Translations under genes and position numbers: made by a program
In this document: positions 1-8,081 of the stretch, in pieces
How the letters are laid out: each line of letters opens with the position of its first letter
Numbering within the stretch: position 1 is the stretch's first letter
Assembly: GCA_015494645.1 (NCBI GenBank)
Contig: WGAU01000130.1
Location: 1-19,428, forward strand
Reading direction: 5' to 3'
DNA from: Aquificota bacterium
GTDB lineage: Bacteria > Thermosulfidibacterota > Thermosulfidibacteria > Thermosulfidibacterales > Thermosulfidibacteraceae
DNA: 19,428 bases
Notes under the pieces: generated by a model
Told to the model about the DNA's origin: nothing
Seen by the model: the letters and a program-made list of their open reading frames with translations, nothing else
The model's database searches: none

Positions 1-939
1 GTATGGGTGGCCTGTTTTCCCAAGAGTCATGTTCGTGCTCGCTTGGAAAAAAGCGGTAAGGTAGGGGTTATAACCCATATTTCCATGTCGTCGTCTGCCA
101 ATCCGTGGAGGATATTCAGGGATCTTTTCAGGTTGGTTGTGTTTGTGAAACGGGAGAAAATAGATGTGGTTAATTCCCATTCCTCTCCAGATAGCAGGTT
201 GGCCATGCTTTTGAAGCTTGTTGTGCCTCGGGTAAAGTTTGTCCGCACCAGGCACGTTCCAGTGCCTATAAAGAGTAAGCTGCAGTGCAAAATTGCAGAT
301 GAGATCGTTGCCGTTTCTTTTGCCGTGAAGAAAAGATTGGGCTTTCCATGTGGGGAGGAAGCTATCGTTGTGTACGATGCCTTTGGTGGAGGTACCAAGA
401 GCAATAGGGAGAAAGGAAAGTTTATTATCAGAAATATCTCAAGGTATGCTGAGGTTAAAGGGCTTGTCTTTTTTGCTGAGGCATTGAGTAGGCTAAAAAG
501 GATTCTTGATTTCAAAGCAGACATTGTGGGAAGGGGAAATGTTGAGGATAATCCGGTGTACAGGAGGCTAAAAAAGTACTCATCAAAGGTTGTAGAGCTT
601 AGGGGGTATGTTGAGAAAATAAACGAATTATACAATGCGGATGTGGTTTGTCTTACCTCTGTGGGATCGGAGGGGTCAAGTCGTGTGGCCATTGAAGCGG
701 TCCATTTCAGAGTGCCCGTTGTGTGCCATGATGTAGGAGCGTTATATGAGATAGTTAGAAATGGTAAGACTGGCTTTGTGGTGCTGCCGGGTGAGGTTGA
801 AGCTTTGAAAGATAGGATACTCTTTCTGTGGAGGCATCCGGCTATTCGTAAGAGGCTTTCGGTTAACGCTTCAAGGCTGAAGAGTCTTTTCTCCACTGGT
901 AGGTTGGTTGAGCAGTATTTAAGAGTTTACAAATCTTAG
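1..939 (+). CDS. Family 4 (group 1) glycosyltransferase, 5'-truncated by window edge
   Basis: Probably transfers a sugar from a nucleotide-sugar donor to a lipid-linked or envelope glycan acceptor in the cytoplasm. The frame is open from base 1 and the first visible residues (VWVACFPKSH) match the end of the first beta-strand region of GT-B enzymes, so the true start lies upstream; the GTG at 7 is only an internal codon. Family marks are the ekiDvvnsHSS segment in the N-terminal domain and, in the C-terminal domain, EGSSRVAIEA (the E-x7-E donor-site region) followed by VPVV and the NGKTGFVV loop. About 35-40 N-terminal residues appear to be missing. The 3' end overlaps the convergent rsmE gene by 21 bp. 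Acceptor and donor cannot be told from sequence. The family call is firm, the specific role unknown. Confidence 0.85.
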   Translation, partial: VWVACFPKSHVRARLEKSGKVGVITHISMSSSANPWRIFRDLFRLVVFVKREKIDVVNSHSSPDSRLAMLLKLVVPRVKFVRTRHVPVPIKSKLQCKIADEIVAVSFAVKKRLGFPCGEEAIVVYDAFGGGTKSNREKGKFIIRNISRYAEVKGLVFFAEALSRLKRILDFKADIVGRGNVEDNPVYRRLKKYSSKVVELRGYVEKINELYNADVVCLTSVGSEGSSRVAIEAVHFRVPVVCHDVGALYEIVRNGKTGFVVLPGEVEALKDRILFLWRHPAIRKRLSVNASRLKSLFSTGRLVEQYLRVYKS

Positions 940-1614
940 AACGGAGATTGCATATATAGCCGCTGTTTCAGACCTGAGTATCACATTACCTAAGGAAACC
1001 GTTTCGGCATTGAACTTTCTTACTAAATAGGAGATCTCCCCTTCGGTCAGTCCCCCTTCAGGTCCTATTAGTACTGACAGGTTGTCCGTTGTATTCCAAC
1101 TTGCCAGTATGCTTTTAAAGCTTTTTTCTGCCTTTTCCCATGGGACCAGAAGGGGACCCGATATTCTCAGCTCTTCGAGGGATTTGGGCGGATGGATTGC
1201 GGGAAGAACTGTTCTACCTGACTGCTTCAAAGCTTCTATGGCTATTTTCTGCCATCTTTTCAATTTCTCTCTTTTTGGTTCTACGACGCATCTTTCTGTT
1301 ATAATGGGAATTATCTCTGCTACGCCAAGCTCGGTGGCTTTCTGTATAATGAGCTCCATTTTTTCGCCTTTGATAAGTCCCTGATATAGATATATCTTGA
1401 CTGGGAGCTCTTTATTTACTTTTTCAACCTTAATAATTTCTGCCTCTTTTCCTTTTAGTAGGGCCTTTGCTTCCATTCCCTTTCCGTTGAGAAGGATGAT
1501 TTCCGTTCCATTTTTTACCCTTCGAACTTTCAGATGTTTCAGTTCTTCCAGGGGGATTTCTACTATTCGTCCTTCTTTGAAGTCTTCTGGTAAATATACC
1601 CTTACTAAAGACAT
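919..1614 (-). CDS. rsmE: 16S rRNA (uracil(1498)-N3)-methyltransferase RsmE
   Basis: Methylates N3 of U1498 in 16S rRNA of the assembled 30S subunit, using S-adenosylmethionine. The 231-residue length is normal for the family. An N-terminal PUA-like RNA-binding region (about residues 1-70) precedes a SPOUT domain. The SAM-binding trefoil knot is visible as IGPEGG (183-188) and LGNVILRSETAA (208-219), and the QKATELG segment near residue 91 is also typical. The ATG at 1614 lies 2 nt downstream of the comF-like stop codon, with an AAGGGC ribosome site inside the end of that gene, so the two are co-transcribed and probably translationally coupled. The 3' end overlaps the convergent glycosyltransferase gene by 21 bp. 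There is no terminator between them, so antisense read-through is possible. Confidence 0.95.
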   Translation of the reverse strand: MSLVRVYLPEDFKEGRIVEIPLEELKHLKVRRVKNGTEIILLNGKGMEAKALLKGKEAEIIKVEKVNKELPVKIYLYQGLIKGEKMELIIQKATELGVAEIIPIITERCVVEPKREKLKRWQKIAIEALKQSGRTVLPAIHPPKSLEELRISGPLLVPWEKAEKSFKSILASWNTTDNLSVLIGPEGGLTEGEISYLVRKFNAETVSLGNVILRSETAAIYAISVLRFVNS

Positions 1615-1616
1615 TC

Positions 1617-2309
1617 TTATGCCCTTGCCAAGGTTAGGCAGATGACTTTGTTTGCTCCTGCTTCTTTCAGGGTTTTGGCTGCTTCGTTCAGTGTGGCTAA
1701 AGTAGTGGCAACATCGTCTACCAGAATAAGGGTTTGGGGGAGATTGGCCGTAATTACCTTGAAACTACCCTCTGGATTCTTCCATCTTTCCTTTCCCGAG
1801 AGATTAACCTGCCTTTCGGTGAGTTTAGTCCTTTCAAGAAGCTTCTCGCATGGAATCTTGAGATGTTCGGATACGGTTCTTGCTATGAACTCAGCGCTGT
1901 TGAACTCTCTTAGGAACCTTCTTGCCCAGTGCATGGGGATAAATGTGACCACTTTTGCTTTCTCAAGGGTATCTTGCAGGGGCAAACCGTTTAACGCTTC
2001 TAAGATGAGTCTTTTTACAACTTTCGCCGCCTTTATACTGGCTCTGTACTTAAAAGTGTGCAGCACATTGCTTAAACCCTCGTATTTGTATAAGGCGAGG
2101 GCTACATCAAAAGCGTAGTCTTTGTCTATACAGTTGCCACATCCGTGGAATGTTCCGGATTTTAAAGGAGTTGCGCATCTTGTGCACAGATTTTCAACAC
2201 ACTTTATCCTTCTATTGCACAGCGGACATAAGTCTTCGTCGCTTGGGCATCCGCATTCAAGGCATTTTTGTGGAAAAATCAAATCTAAAGTCTTTTCTAA
2301 GGCCACCAT
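1617..2309 (-). CDS. ComF family phosphoribosyltransferase-like protein with zinc-ribbon N-terminus
   Basis: ComF-type proteins are linked to DNA uptake in naturally competent bacteria, but the biochemical role is poorly defined. At 230 residues the length is typical. The N-terminus has a cysteine-rich ribbon (C16, C19, C28, C31, C42, C45, C57, C60). It is followed by the KYRA segment (87-90) and a type I phosphoribosyltransferase fold. The PRPP loop is LILVDDVATTLATL (194-207). Most relatives have Gly where this protein has Leu204 (TTGAT versus TTLAT). The start at 2309 has no Shine-Dalgarno sequence; a -10-like TAATAT lies 8 nt upstream, so the message may be leaderless. First gene of a two-gene operon with rsmE. 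Confidence is high for the family and low for a true competence role; no other com genes are in the window. Confidence 0.85.
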   Translation of the reverse strand: MVALEKTLDLIFPQKCLECGCPSDEDLCPLCNRRIKCVENLCTRCATPLKSGTFHGCGNCIDKDYAFDVALALYKYEGLSNVLHTFKYRASIKAAKVVKRLILEALNGLPLQDTLEKAKVVTFIPMHWARRFLREFNSAEFIARTVSEHLKIPCEKLLERTKLTERQVNLSGKERWKNPEGSFKVITANLPQTLILVDDVATTLATLNEAAKTLKEAGANKVICLTLARA

Positions 2310-2329
2310 TATTGGCTATATTAGCTAAA
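2294..2329. promoter_or_regulatory. Divergent promoter region between comF-like gene and DHOD-like gene
   Basis: Only 40 bp separate two divergent start codons. On the plus strand TATATT (2317-2322) is a good -10 for the flavoprotein gene, with a weak TTTCTA -35 17 bp upstream. On the minus strand TAATAT (2323-2318) overlaps it and could serve the comF-like gene. The -10 elements sit in an imperfect dyad (TTGGCTA-TAT-TAGCTAA, 2312-2328). The -35 elements are poor, so this is a tentative call. Confidence 0.4.
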
Positions 2330-2349
2330 AATGGAGCTCTGGAGAAGCC

Positions 2350-3411
2350 ATGGATATTAAACCGACCTACGATATAACAAAGGATTACTATTACAATTTT
2401 GAGCATGGTCCCTTTTATTCCGGAGATTACCCTACCAACCTTAAAGTGGAAAGTGTACATCTGTTCGGTAAAAAGGTGGATTTTCCCTTGGGAGTGCCGG
2501 CTGGTCTTTTGCTCAATGGCAGGTGGGTGGAGACTTACGGTAAACTGGGATTTCCGGTGCTTGTTTACAAGACCGTGAGGAGCTGTAAGTACCCTTGCCA
2601 TCCCTATCCCAATTGTCTGTATGTGAAGACTGCCATGATAGATCCTGATGATCCTCCCGAGTACATTCTTGCTCCAAAGGGATACGTTCCCGAAAGTTAC
2701 AGGTTAGTTACCATAACTAATTCGTTTGGTATGCCTTCCATGGATCCTGAGTGGTGGCAGGAAGATATTGCCTCCTTAAAAAGGAGGCTTCCTGAGGGCT
2801 GTTTCTTGATTGGTTCGGGAGTGGGAACCCACACTGGTTCAACCGAAGAGATAGCTGAAGATTTTGTAAGGGTTGCCGAAATGTTAGCCGAAGTCGGGGT
2901 TGATGCCGTTGAGCTGAACTTTTCCTGTCCCAATGTTAAAGATCACGAGGGTTCCATATACATGGATCCTGAGCTTTCAGCGTATATCCTTGCTAAGGTT
3001 AAGAAGGCTGTGCCTTATGTGCCCCTTCTTGTTAAGATAGGCCTTCTTATTGGTGATAAGCTAAGGGAATTTGTCAGAGCCTGTGCCCCGTACGTTGAAG
3101 GTGTAGCGGGAATAAATTCTTTTCAGGCAAGGGTGGTAGATGAAATGGGCAAACCTGCTTTAGGCGAGGATAGGGAAAAGAGTGGAGTGTGTGGTTGGGC
3201 TCTCAGAAGGTGTGCTTTGCGTTTTACGGCAGAGTTAAGGAAGATCAGGGATGAGATAAAGGCAGATTTTTTGATCTTCAGTTGTGGCGGTGTGACCGAT
3301 AGGGAAAGTTATAAAGAGTTTATAAATGCTGGTGCCCATGTAGTTATGAGCTGCACTGGCGCTATGTTTAATCCATTACTTGCGCGGGAGATAAGAGGTG
3401 GAGAAGATTGA
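2350..3411 (+). CDS. Dihydroorotate dehydrogenase family FMN flavoprotein (class 1-like)
   Basis: Expected to be an FMN-dependent (beta/alpha)8-barrel oxidoreductase, either in pyrimidine synthesis (dihydroorotate to orotate) or acting on a related ring. Visible family features are FPLGVPAG (45-52), the FMN-contacting lysine in VYKTV (K74), NSFG (124-127), the active-site loop NFSCPN (190-195) with Cys193 as the class 1-type catalytic base, VKIG (K229) and the C-terminal GGV phosphate-binding segment. At 353 residues it is about 40 longer than typical class 1A enzymes, and it has no membrane helix as in class 2. It starts at ATG 2350 with GGAG 5 nt upstream. No pyrK-like partner or other pyr gene is nearby and it overlaps a diguanylate cyclase gene, so I leave the gene name open. 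Confidence 0.75.
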   Translation: MDIKPTYDITKDYYYNFEHGPFYSGDYPTNLKVESVHLFGKKVDFPLGVPAGLLLNGRWVETYGKLGFPVLVYKTVRSCKYPCHPYPNCLYVKTAMIDPDDPPEYILAPKGYVPESYRLVTITNSFGMPSMDPEWWQEDIASLKRRLPEGCFLIGSGVGTHTGSTEEIAEDFVRVAEMLAEVGVDAVELNFSCPNVKDHEGSIYMDPELSAYILAKVKKAVPYVPLLVKIGLLIGDKLREFVRACAPYVEGVAGINSFQARVVDEMGKPALGEDREKSGVCGWALRRCALRFTAELRKIRDEIKADFLIFSCGGVTDRESYKEFINAGAHVVMSCTGAMFNPLLAREIRGGED

Positions 3412-4465
3412 GAGGTTACTGGAAAAGGCAGATTCTGGGCAGTTTACCAAGAGAGAAGTTGCGGTTCTATCTGAGGCTACAAGGGCCGCACTGAAGCATA
3501 TGCTTAGTGAAGGTTTACCAATAACCCCTAAGAATTTTGAGTACTGGTTTTTAGTGTTCCTCTACCTGATCCTTGAGGGCAAGTACGAAAATTATACAGA
3601 AAGGGATTTTGAAAAGGCATGCAATCTGGTGACACAGTTTGTCCGGAAGAGAATGGAAGAGGAAAAAGAGCTTAAGGATATAAAAGAAAAAACAGAACAA
3701 GTGCTGGCGCTTTCTTACGAGAACATAGGAAATATCTTGAAGTCTGTTAAAGAACACAATGACATACTTGAAGAGCAGATAAGGAAGCTGAAAGACTTTG
3801 AAACTAAGGAAGGCGTTGAGGTTCTGATAAATACGCTGCTACAGCAGATAGAGGAGTTAAGAAGAGTCAATCGTAACCTGCAGACCCAGCTTGATAAGGC
3901 GCACAAGCTTATGGAGAAGCTGAAGGAGAGGCTTTCTGCCACTATCAAAAAAGCCAACACCGATCCTTTAACTGGATTGTACAATCGCGGTTTCCTTGAG
4001 GATACTTTGAGGAGGAAAATCAAGCACTTTGAGAAAACAGGGGAGATTTTTTCTATTATTATGGCGGATCTTGATAACTTCAAAAGGGTTAACGATCTTT
4101 ACGGGCACCTTGCTGGAGATGAGGTTCTTATAACCTTTGCGGATATTTTGAGGCGTGATCTTCGCATGGATGATATTGCCGCAAGATACGGTGGGGAGGA
4201 GTTTACTGTAGTTCTGTCCAAACTTGATATGCTCAAGGCTATCTCTGTTGCCAACAGATTGAGGAGCAGGCTGGAAAGCACTCCGATAATATGGGGTGAG
4301 GATATAATCAGGGTTACGGCAAGTTTTGGTGTGGCTCAGGTGGCACAAGGTGACACTCCAGAAACCCTTTTAGAGAGAGCGGATAAAGCATTGTATCTTG
4401 CTAAGAGTGAAGGCAAAAACTGCGTTAGAAGTGAGAAAGATGTGCTTGCGAGAATGGGCGATTAA
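3398..4465 (+). CDS. Diguanylate cyclase (GGDEF domain) with coiled-coil linker
   Basis: Makes cyclic di-GMP from two GTP. There is no membrane segment, so it should be cytoplasmic. Residues 1-80 form a helical region containing PITPKNFEYWFL, reminiscent of the N-terminal regions of other soluble diguanylate cyclases. Residues about 85-185 are strongly coiled-coil. The catalytic domain begins at DPLTGLYNR (189-197). Its active site is GGEEF (265-269), and the product-inhibition site RxxD is intact as RMDD (256-259) five residues before it. Starts at GTG 3398 with GGGAG 7 nt upstream, overlapping the flavoprotein gene by 14 bp, which suggests translational coupling. No EAL or HD-GYP phosphodiesterase domain is fused. 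Signal input is unknown. It may tune surface attachment, but that is inference. Confidence 0.93.
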   Translation: MEKIERLLEKADSGQFTKREVAVLSEATRAALKHMLSEGLPITPKNFEYWFLVFLYLILEGKYENYTERDFEKACNLVTQFVRKRMEEEKELKDIKEKTEQVLALSYENIGNILKSVKEHNDILEEQIRKLKDFETKEGVEVLINTLLQQIEELRRVNRNLQTQLDKAHKLMEKLKERLSATIKKANTDPLTGLYNRGFLEDTLRRKIKHFEKTGEIFSIIMADLDNFKRVNDLYGHLAGDEVLITFADILRRDLRMDDIAARYGGEEFTVVLSKLDMLKAISVANRLRSRLESTPIIWGEDIIRVTASFGVAQVAQGDTPETLLERADKALYLAKSEGKNCVRSEKDVLARMGD

Positions 4466-4469
4466 ATAA

Positions 4470-4499
4470 AAAAGCCGCTCCCATCTGGGAGCGGCTTTT
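4470..4499. terminator. Bidirectional rho-independent terminator
   Basis: A perfect 13-bp inverted repeat (AAAAGCCGCTCCC and its complement) closes on the 4-nt loop ATCT. It has A/T-rich outer ends, so either strand yields a GC-rich hairpin followed by U residues. It lies 4 bp after the diguanylate cyclase stop and 17 bp after the barrel gene stop on the other strand, serving both convergent operons. Confidence 0.95.
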
Positions 4500-4516
4500 G
4501 GCGGAGGTAGGGGCCT

Positions 4517-6910
4517 TTAGAAGCGCCAGATGAGGCTTGTATTGATGGTGTAAGACTCCCCGTCAGTGTCTTCGTAGAGGTACTCTTCCTTATCCTCAAA
4601 CTTTCTGTAGGTTCCCACGGCTTTGAGGGAGAGGTTCTTGAAAATCTGCCATTCAAATCCACCAGAGACTTCGTATATCTCATATTCCAAGTCATACCAG
4701 TCTTTCATATCGTCCATGTCGTTGGTGTAGGTAATAACGAACCAAGGATCATAGGGTGTACCGGGCTTGTAGCTTGGATGCGGATCGTCGGCAGTGCCAC
4801 CGTATGCAGTTATAACATCCCATGGATTGCCAAAGTGGGGATTGTCAGCTTCGGCTTTGGACCAAGTGTAACTGAGGTCAGCAAATAATTTCAGATTTTC
4901 AAGCAGTTGCAGGTCAATACTGGCATAAGCCACAAAGTTGTCAATGTCGTAGTCAACCTTGTCACAAAGTGACCCAGCCTGGGCCACAAAGCTGTGGCCA
5001 CCTCAGCCGCCGAATAGATCTGCACACATCCTTGCTTCGTAAGTTGTGTATTCATAATTAGCTCCGAGGTTAATGGCCAATTTTTCAATAGGCGTAACCA
5101 AGAAGTTTATTCCTGCTACATAGGTGTCAGCTTCCCAATCGGAGTTGTCGTTTTCCTGATACTTGTATTCAAGGTTTACGCTTGTGATGAGCTTGGTGAA
5201 AGGCGTCCAGTCGGCTGTGAGTTTAATATCGTGTACATCGGTGGGAACATTGGAACCGTCATACTTTCTGAATTTGTTTCTAAATATTGCGTAGTAAGGC
5301 ACTCCTCCGGGCATACCGTAAACATTGAGTAGGACAAAGTCGTCGCCAAATCCTATGCCATTGTGGTTCATAAACTCGTCCTGCTGGTGTTCATATCTGT
5401 AAGTAAGCCTGAAGTTGAGGGTGTTTATGGGATGTCCACCTAAGGTTAACTTAACTTTGTGAATCTTTGTGGTATCGTCTTCAAGGAATTTTTCGTCATA
5501 GAGAGCTTTTAGGTCGTTTCTGATGTAGTCTTTCCATACTTCGTTGTCTCTGTCTATGTAGATGTACTTGTAACCAGCCCTAATGTAGTATCTGGAGAAT
5601 GTGTAGCGAAGGTCAATTCCACCTTCCCAAACATCCCTATCCATGTTGGACTTTCTAATGTAGTTGAAGTCGGCCGCTGTTAGGATAGCATTTGGATCCC
5701 CAGTAGCGAATTGGGTGTAGATGCTGTCAAGCTTTTCATCGTTGGACCATTTGGAGAGGTCAACTTTAACATCGTCGTTGTCTATAGTGTAATACTTACC
5801 GCTCAGACTCACCTTTAGCCTCTTAATGGGCGATGTGGACAGTCTGAGTGCAAAGACTGTGGTATCGTAATCTTTATTAACGTAGGAGTTTTCAACATTG
5901 CTGTAGACAAAGGAACTGTACAGAGTAGTTCTATAGGGCAAATCAAGTCTGACCTTTATTTTATCTGTGTGTTTATCAATGTCGGGAATTTCAGCATAAG
6001 GACCTTTTTCTATGTTGGTAGGTACGAAATTTTGGTTTTCAAACCATTCCTGCCAGTCGTATTGGGAGTCGTACAACAGTCTGGGAGCAAAGATTTTGGT
6101 CTCAGCTTCTGGAGCAATAACATAATCAAACTGAATGGTGGGGGTTCCTGCTTCGTTGTCAAAATGTCTCCACAGGTGGGAGTAATCAACTGTAACTACT
6201 CCATATTTAACGGTTGCTCCTACAGTGAAGTCCCTTGTGTACTGGTTAATTCTTCTTCCTGTTCCAACGATGTGGCAGGGAGTACATTTACCGGTCATAA
6301 GGGTATGCTGGCGCCAGCCAAACTCTCTTTCTTCTTTAGCTTTTGCCCTTAAAGTTATGTAAGGAAACATGGGAAGTCTGAACTTTCCGGATATTTCTTG
6401 TTCCCTTCTGACAATTTGATAGTCTCTCCCCGCATCCAAATCATCTGCAGTTGCCATTTGAGCACCACCTAAGTGCAGTTCATCAGGATCGGTTCTCCAG
6501 AAAGGATTGAAGGCTACAAGTCCATTTACGTTGTTAGGAGGAATTGCTTTTGGCATCCTCGGTTCGTCAGCGTAAAGTCTGTCGTGTTGAAGCCGGTGGA
6601 TGAATCCATTATAGCCGTATTCAATGTTAAAGATTCTTCCAAAATCTGCTTCTGCTGCCCACTCTTTCTCGTCTCTGTCTCTGTAATAGAAATAGCCTTG
6701 TGCTTCAAAGGTACCAAGCTTCAAATTAGCTTTTACTTCTGGAGTCGCTGACGATCTGGTAGATGTGAACTCTGAAACTTTATTTTGTTCGTCATTGGTT
6801 CCGGTAAAGGTGTATCCTGGAGAAACCTCTACTTTGATGGGTTTTTCTGCGGCAAAGCCTAAGGATGTTAGGAAGCAAATTATGAACAGTACTAACCATC
6901 CTTTCCTCAT
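4517..6910 (-). CDS. MtrB/PioB-type outer-membrane beta-barrel with in-frame TGA (candidate selenoprotein)
   Basis: A porin-like sheath expected to hold a periplasmic multiheme cytochrome and pass electrons across the outer membrane. Read through the TGA at 5005-5003 it has 797 residues. The signal peptide is residues 1-20 (LGFA|AEK), followed by many alternating amphipathic strands and a C-terminal strand ending IWRF, the usual outer-membrane assembly signal. A CTPCH motif lies at 209-213. The TGA is codon 636, between Cys629 and Cys649, and the frame is otherwise intact. The part before it (635 aa) lacks the C-terminal assembly strand. The part after it lacks a signal peptide and a good ribosome site, so only read-through gives a plausible protein. 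ATG 6910 has AGGAGGG upstream and lies 14 bp after the decaheme gene. Alternatives are a nonsense mutation or a sequencing error. Confidence 0.8.
4969..5005 (-). promoter_or_regulatory. Candidate selenocysteine UGA and bacterial SECIS hairpin
   Basis: On the minus strand the UGA (5005-5003) is followed by an 8-bp stem, GUGGCCCA (4987-4980) with UGGGUCAC (4976-4969) including one G-U pair, closed by the triloop GGC (4979-4977). The loop begins 24 nt after the UGA and its first two bases are G. This agrees with the general bacterial SECIS description (loop about 16-37 nt downstream, G in the first two loop positions, stem of 4-16 bp). A second 7-bp hairpin (4999-4982) overlaps and is mutually exclusive; it sits too close to the UGA. 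No selA, selB, selC or selD is in the window, so decoding ability is unproven. Confidence 0.55.
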
Positions 6911-6924
6911 GGTTTACCCTCCTA

Positions 6925-8028
6925 TTACCTGGTTAGTCTGCTTCCGCCACCGGGTGCGGCAAGTGATGGCAAGTCAGATCCGTGTATGGCTGAGTGGCAT
7001 TCTGTACATTTAGTAGTCATAATCTTTTGCATGGCGTGAGCATTGGGGGCTGTGGTTGCGGGTACGCATGCAGGACCACCTGTTTCTGGAGATGGATTCC
7101 ATGCTGTTCCTGGAGGACAGTCATGTCCAGGCTCCTGATTGGCTATTATCCACTGAGTATCGGGAACAATTGTGCTATGGAAGTGCAAGCCATGGCACTG
7201 GATGCAAAGGTACGGTTCGTTTTGCTTCAAGAGGTTGTCAGCAACAGAGCCGTGGGGTGTGTGGCAGATTGTGCAGTCTTCTGTGACAGGGGCGTGTTCA
7301 AAGACATAGGGTCCACTTTTGTCCTGATGACACTGAAGGCACAGCTCGTTTTTGGTTTCATCAGTTCTAAGGAGCGGGCTAACTTCAGAACCGTGAGGGT
7401 TATGACAATCTGAGCATACGAGCTTGCCTTCTTTTACAGGATGGTGATTGGGATATCTTGTCTGAGCCAAGACATCCTTGTGGCATGTGAAACAAAGCTC
7501 TGGTTCTGGTTTTTTAAGGAGCTTGTCTTTTTGATACTTGTGTCTGTAGCCAAGCTTGTCTCTTGCTGCCACTTTGTCCTGTTCACCGTGAACGGTGTGA
7601 CAGCTTATACAGGCTATGTTATTGAGATCGTGTTCAGATCCGTGCCAGTCCATAAGTTCCCCGTCGGTGTGACACTGAAGACACAGTGCGTTGGCTTCGG
7701 AGGGCTTAACCTTTGCAGGATTGACTATGAGGCTTGGATCTTCTTCCTCAACGTGCTTGCTGGCAGGACCGTGACAGGCTTCGCAGCCTTTGGATACCAT
7801 AGAGGGCTTCACCTCAAAGTCGGCGATCTTTGCGTGGATGTTGTCCTTGAACTTTTCAACAAGCTCATCGTGGCAGTCTGCACAAGCTTCGGAGCCAACG
7901 TAAGTTGCTCCTTCTGCGAACTTGGGGAGCCTTTCAGCGTCGGTCTTTTTCTTAACATCTTGCATACAACCGACCATTAGAAAACCAAGGAATAAAAAGC
8001 ACAAGAACCACCTAAGATTTCTGCTCAT
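6925..8028 (-). CDS. Decaheme c-type cytochrome lipoprotein, DmsE/MtrA family
   Basis: Carries electrons through the periplasm into the barrel encoded next to it. There are exactly ten CxxCH heme sites; the first, CADCH, starts at residue 49 and is preceded by YVGSEAC, typical of DmsE/MtrA proteins. I choose the ATG at 8028 because GGAGG lies 7 nt upstream and the protein then begins with a clear lipoprotein signal (MSRNLRWF, hydrophobic stretch, lipobox LMVGC, Cys21). The frame stays open back to a TTG at 8073, but that adds a hydrophilic 15-residue extension with poor spacing. Length is 367 aa. Between hemes 9 and 10 there is a Pro/Gly-rich insert with two extra cysteines. The barrel gene follows after 14 bp. 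No MtrC-like surface cytochrome or terminal reductase is in the window, so the electron acceptor is unknown. Confidence 0.93.
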   Translation of the reverse strand: MSRNLRWFLCFLFLGFLMVGCMQDVKKKTDAERLPKFAEGATYVGSEACADCHDELVEKFKDNIHAKIADFEVKPSMVSKGCEACHGPASKHVEEEDPSLIVNPAKVKPSEANALCLQCHTDGELMDWHGSEHDLNNIACISCHTVHGEQDKVAARDKLGYRHKYQKDKLLKKPEPELCFTCHKDVLAQTRYPNHHPVKEGKLVCSDCHNPHGSEVSPLLRTDETKNELCLQCHQDKSGPYVFEHAPVTEDCTICHTPHGSVADNLLKQNEPYLCIQCHGLHFHSTIVPDTQWIIANQEPGHDCPPGTAWNPSPETGGPACVPATTAPNAHAMQKIMTTKCTECHSAIHGSDLPSLAAPGGGSRLTR

Positions 8029-8081
8029 TATCCTACCTCCTGAAGCTGATTTTGAAGTTAGCCAACTTTTCAAGATCCTTT

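Noticed and set aside
27..896. 289-codon minus-strand ORF
   Set aside because: It is an antisense shadow of the glycosyltransferase, with Ser/Thr-rich composition and no recognisable motif.
4517..4987. Separate 156-codon gene starting at GTG 4987
   Set aside because: It is in the same frame as the barrel, lacks a signal peptide and a clear ribosome site, and holds only the last strands of a barrel, so it is best read as the continuation after the TGA.
4982..4999. GGCCACA-GCTT-TGTGGCC hairpin as the SECIS element
   Set aside because: Its loop begins only about 11 nt after the UGA, nearer than known bacterial SECIS loops. It also competes with the better placed GGC-loop hairpin.
7441..7980. 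179-codon plus-strand ORF
   Set aside because: It lies opposite the decaheme gene. Its Cys/Val-rich composition is a by-product of antisense heme motifs.
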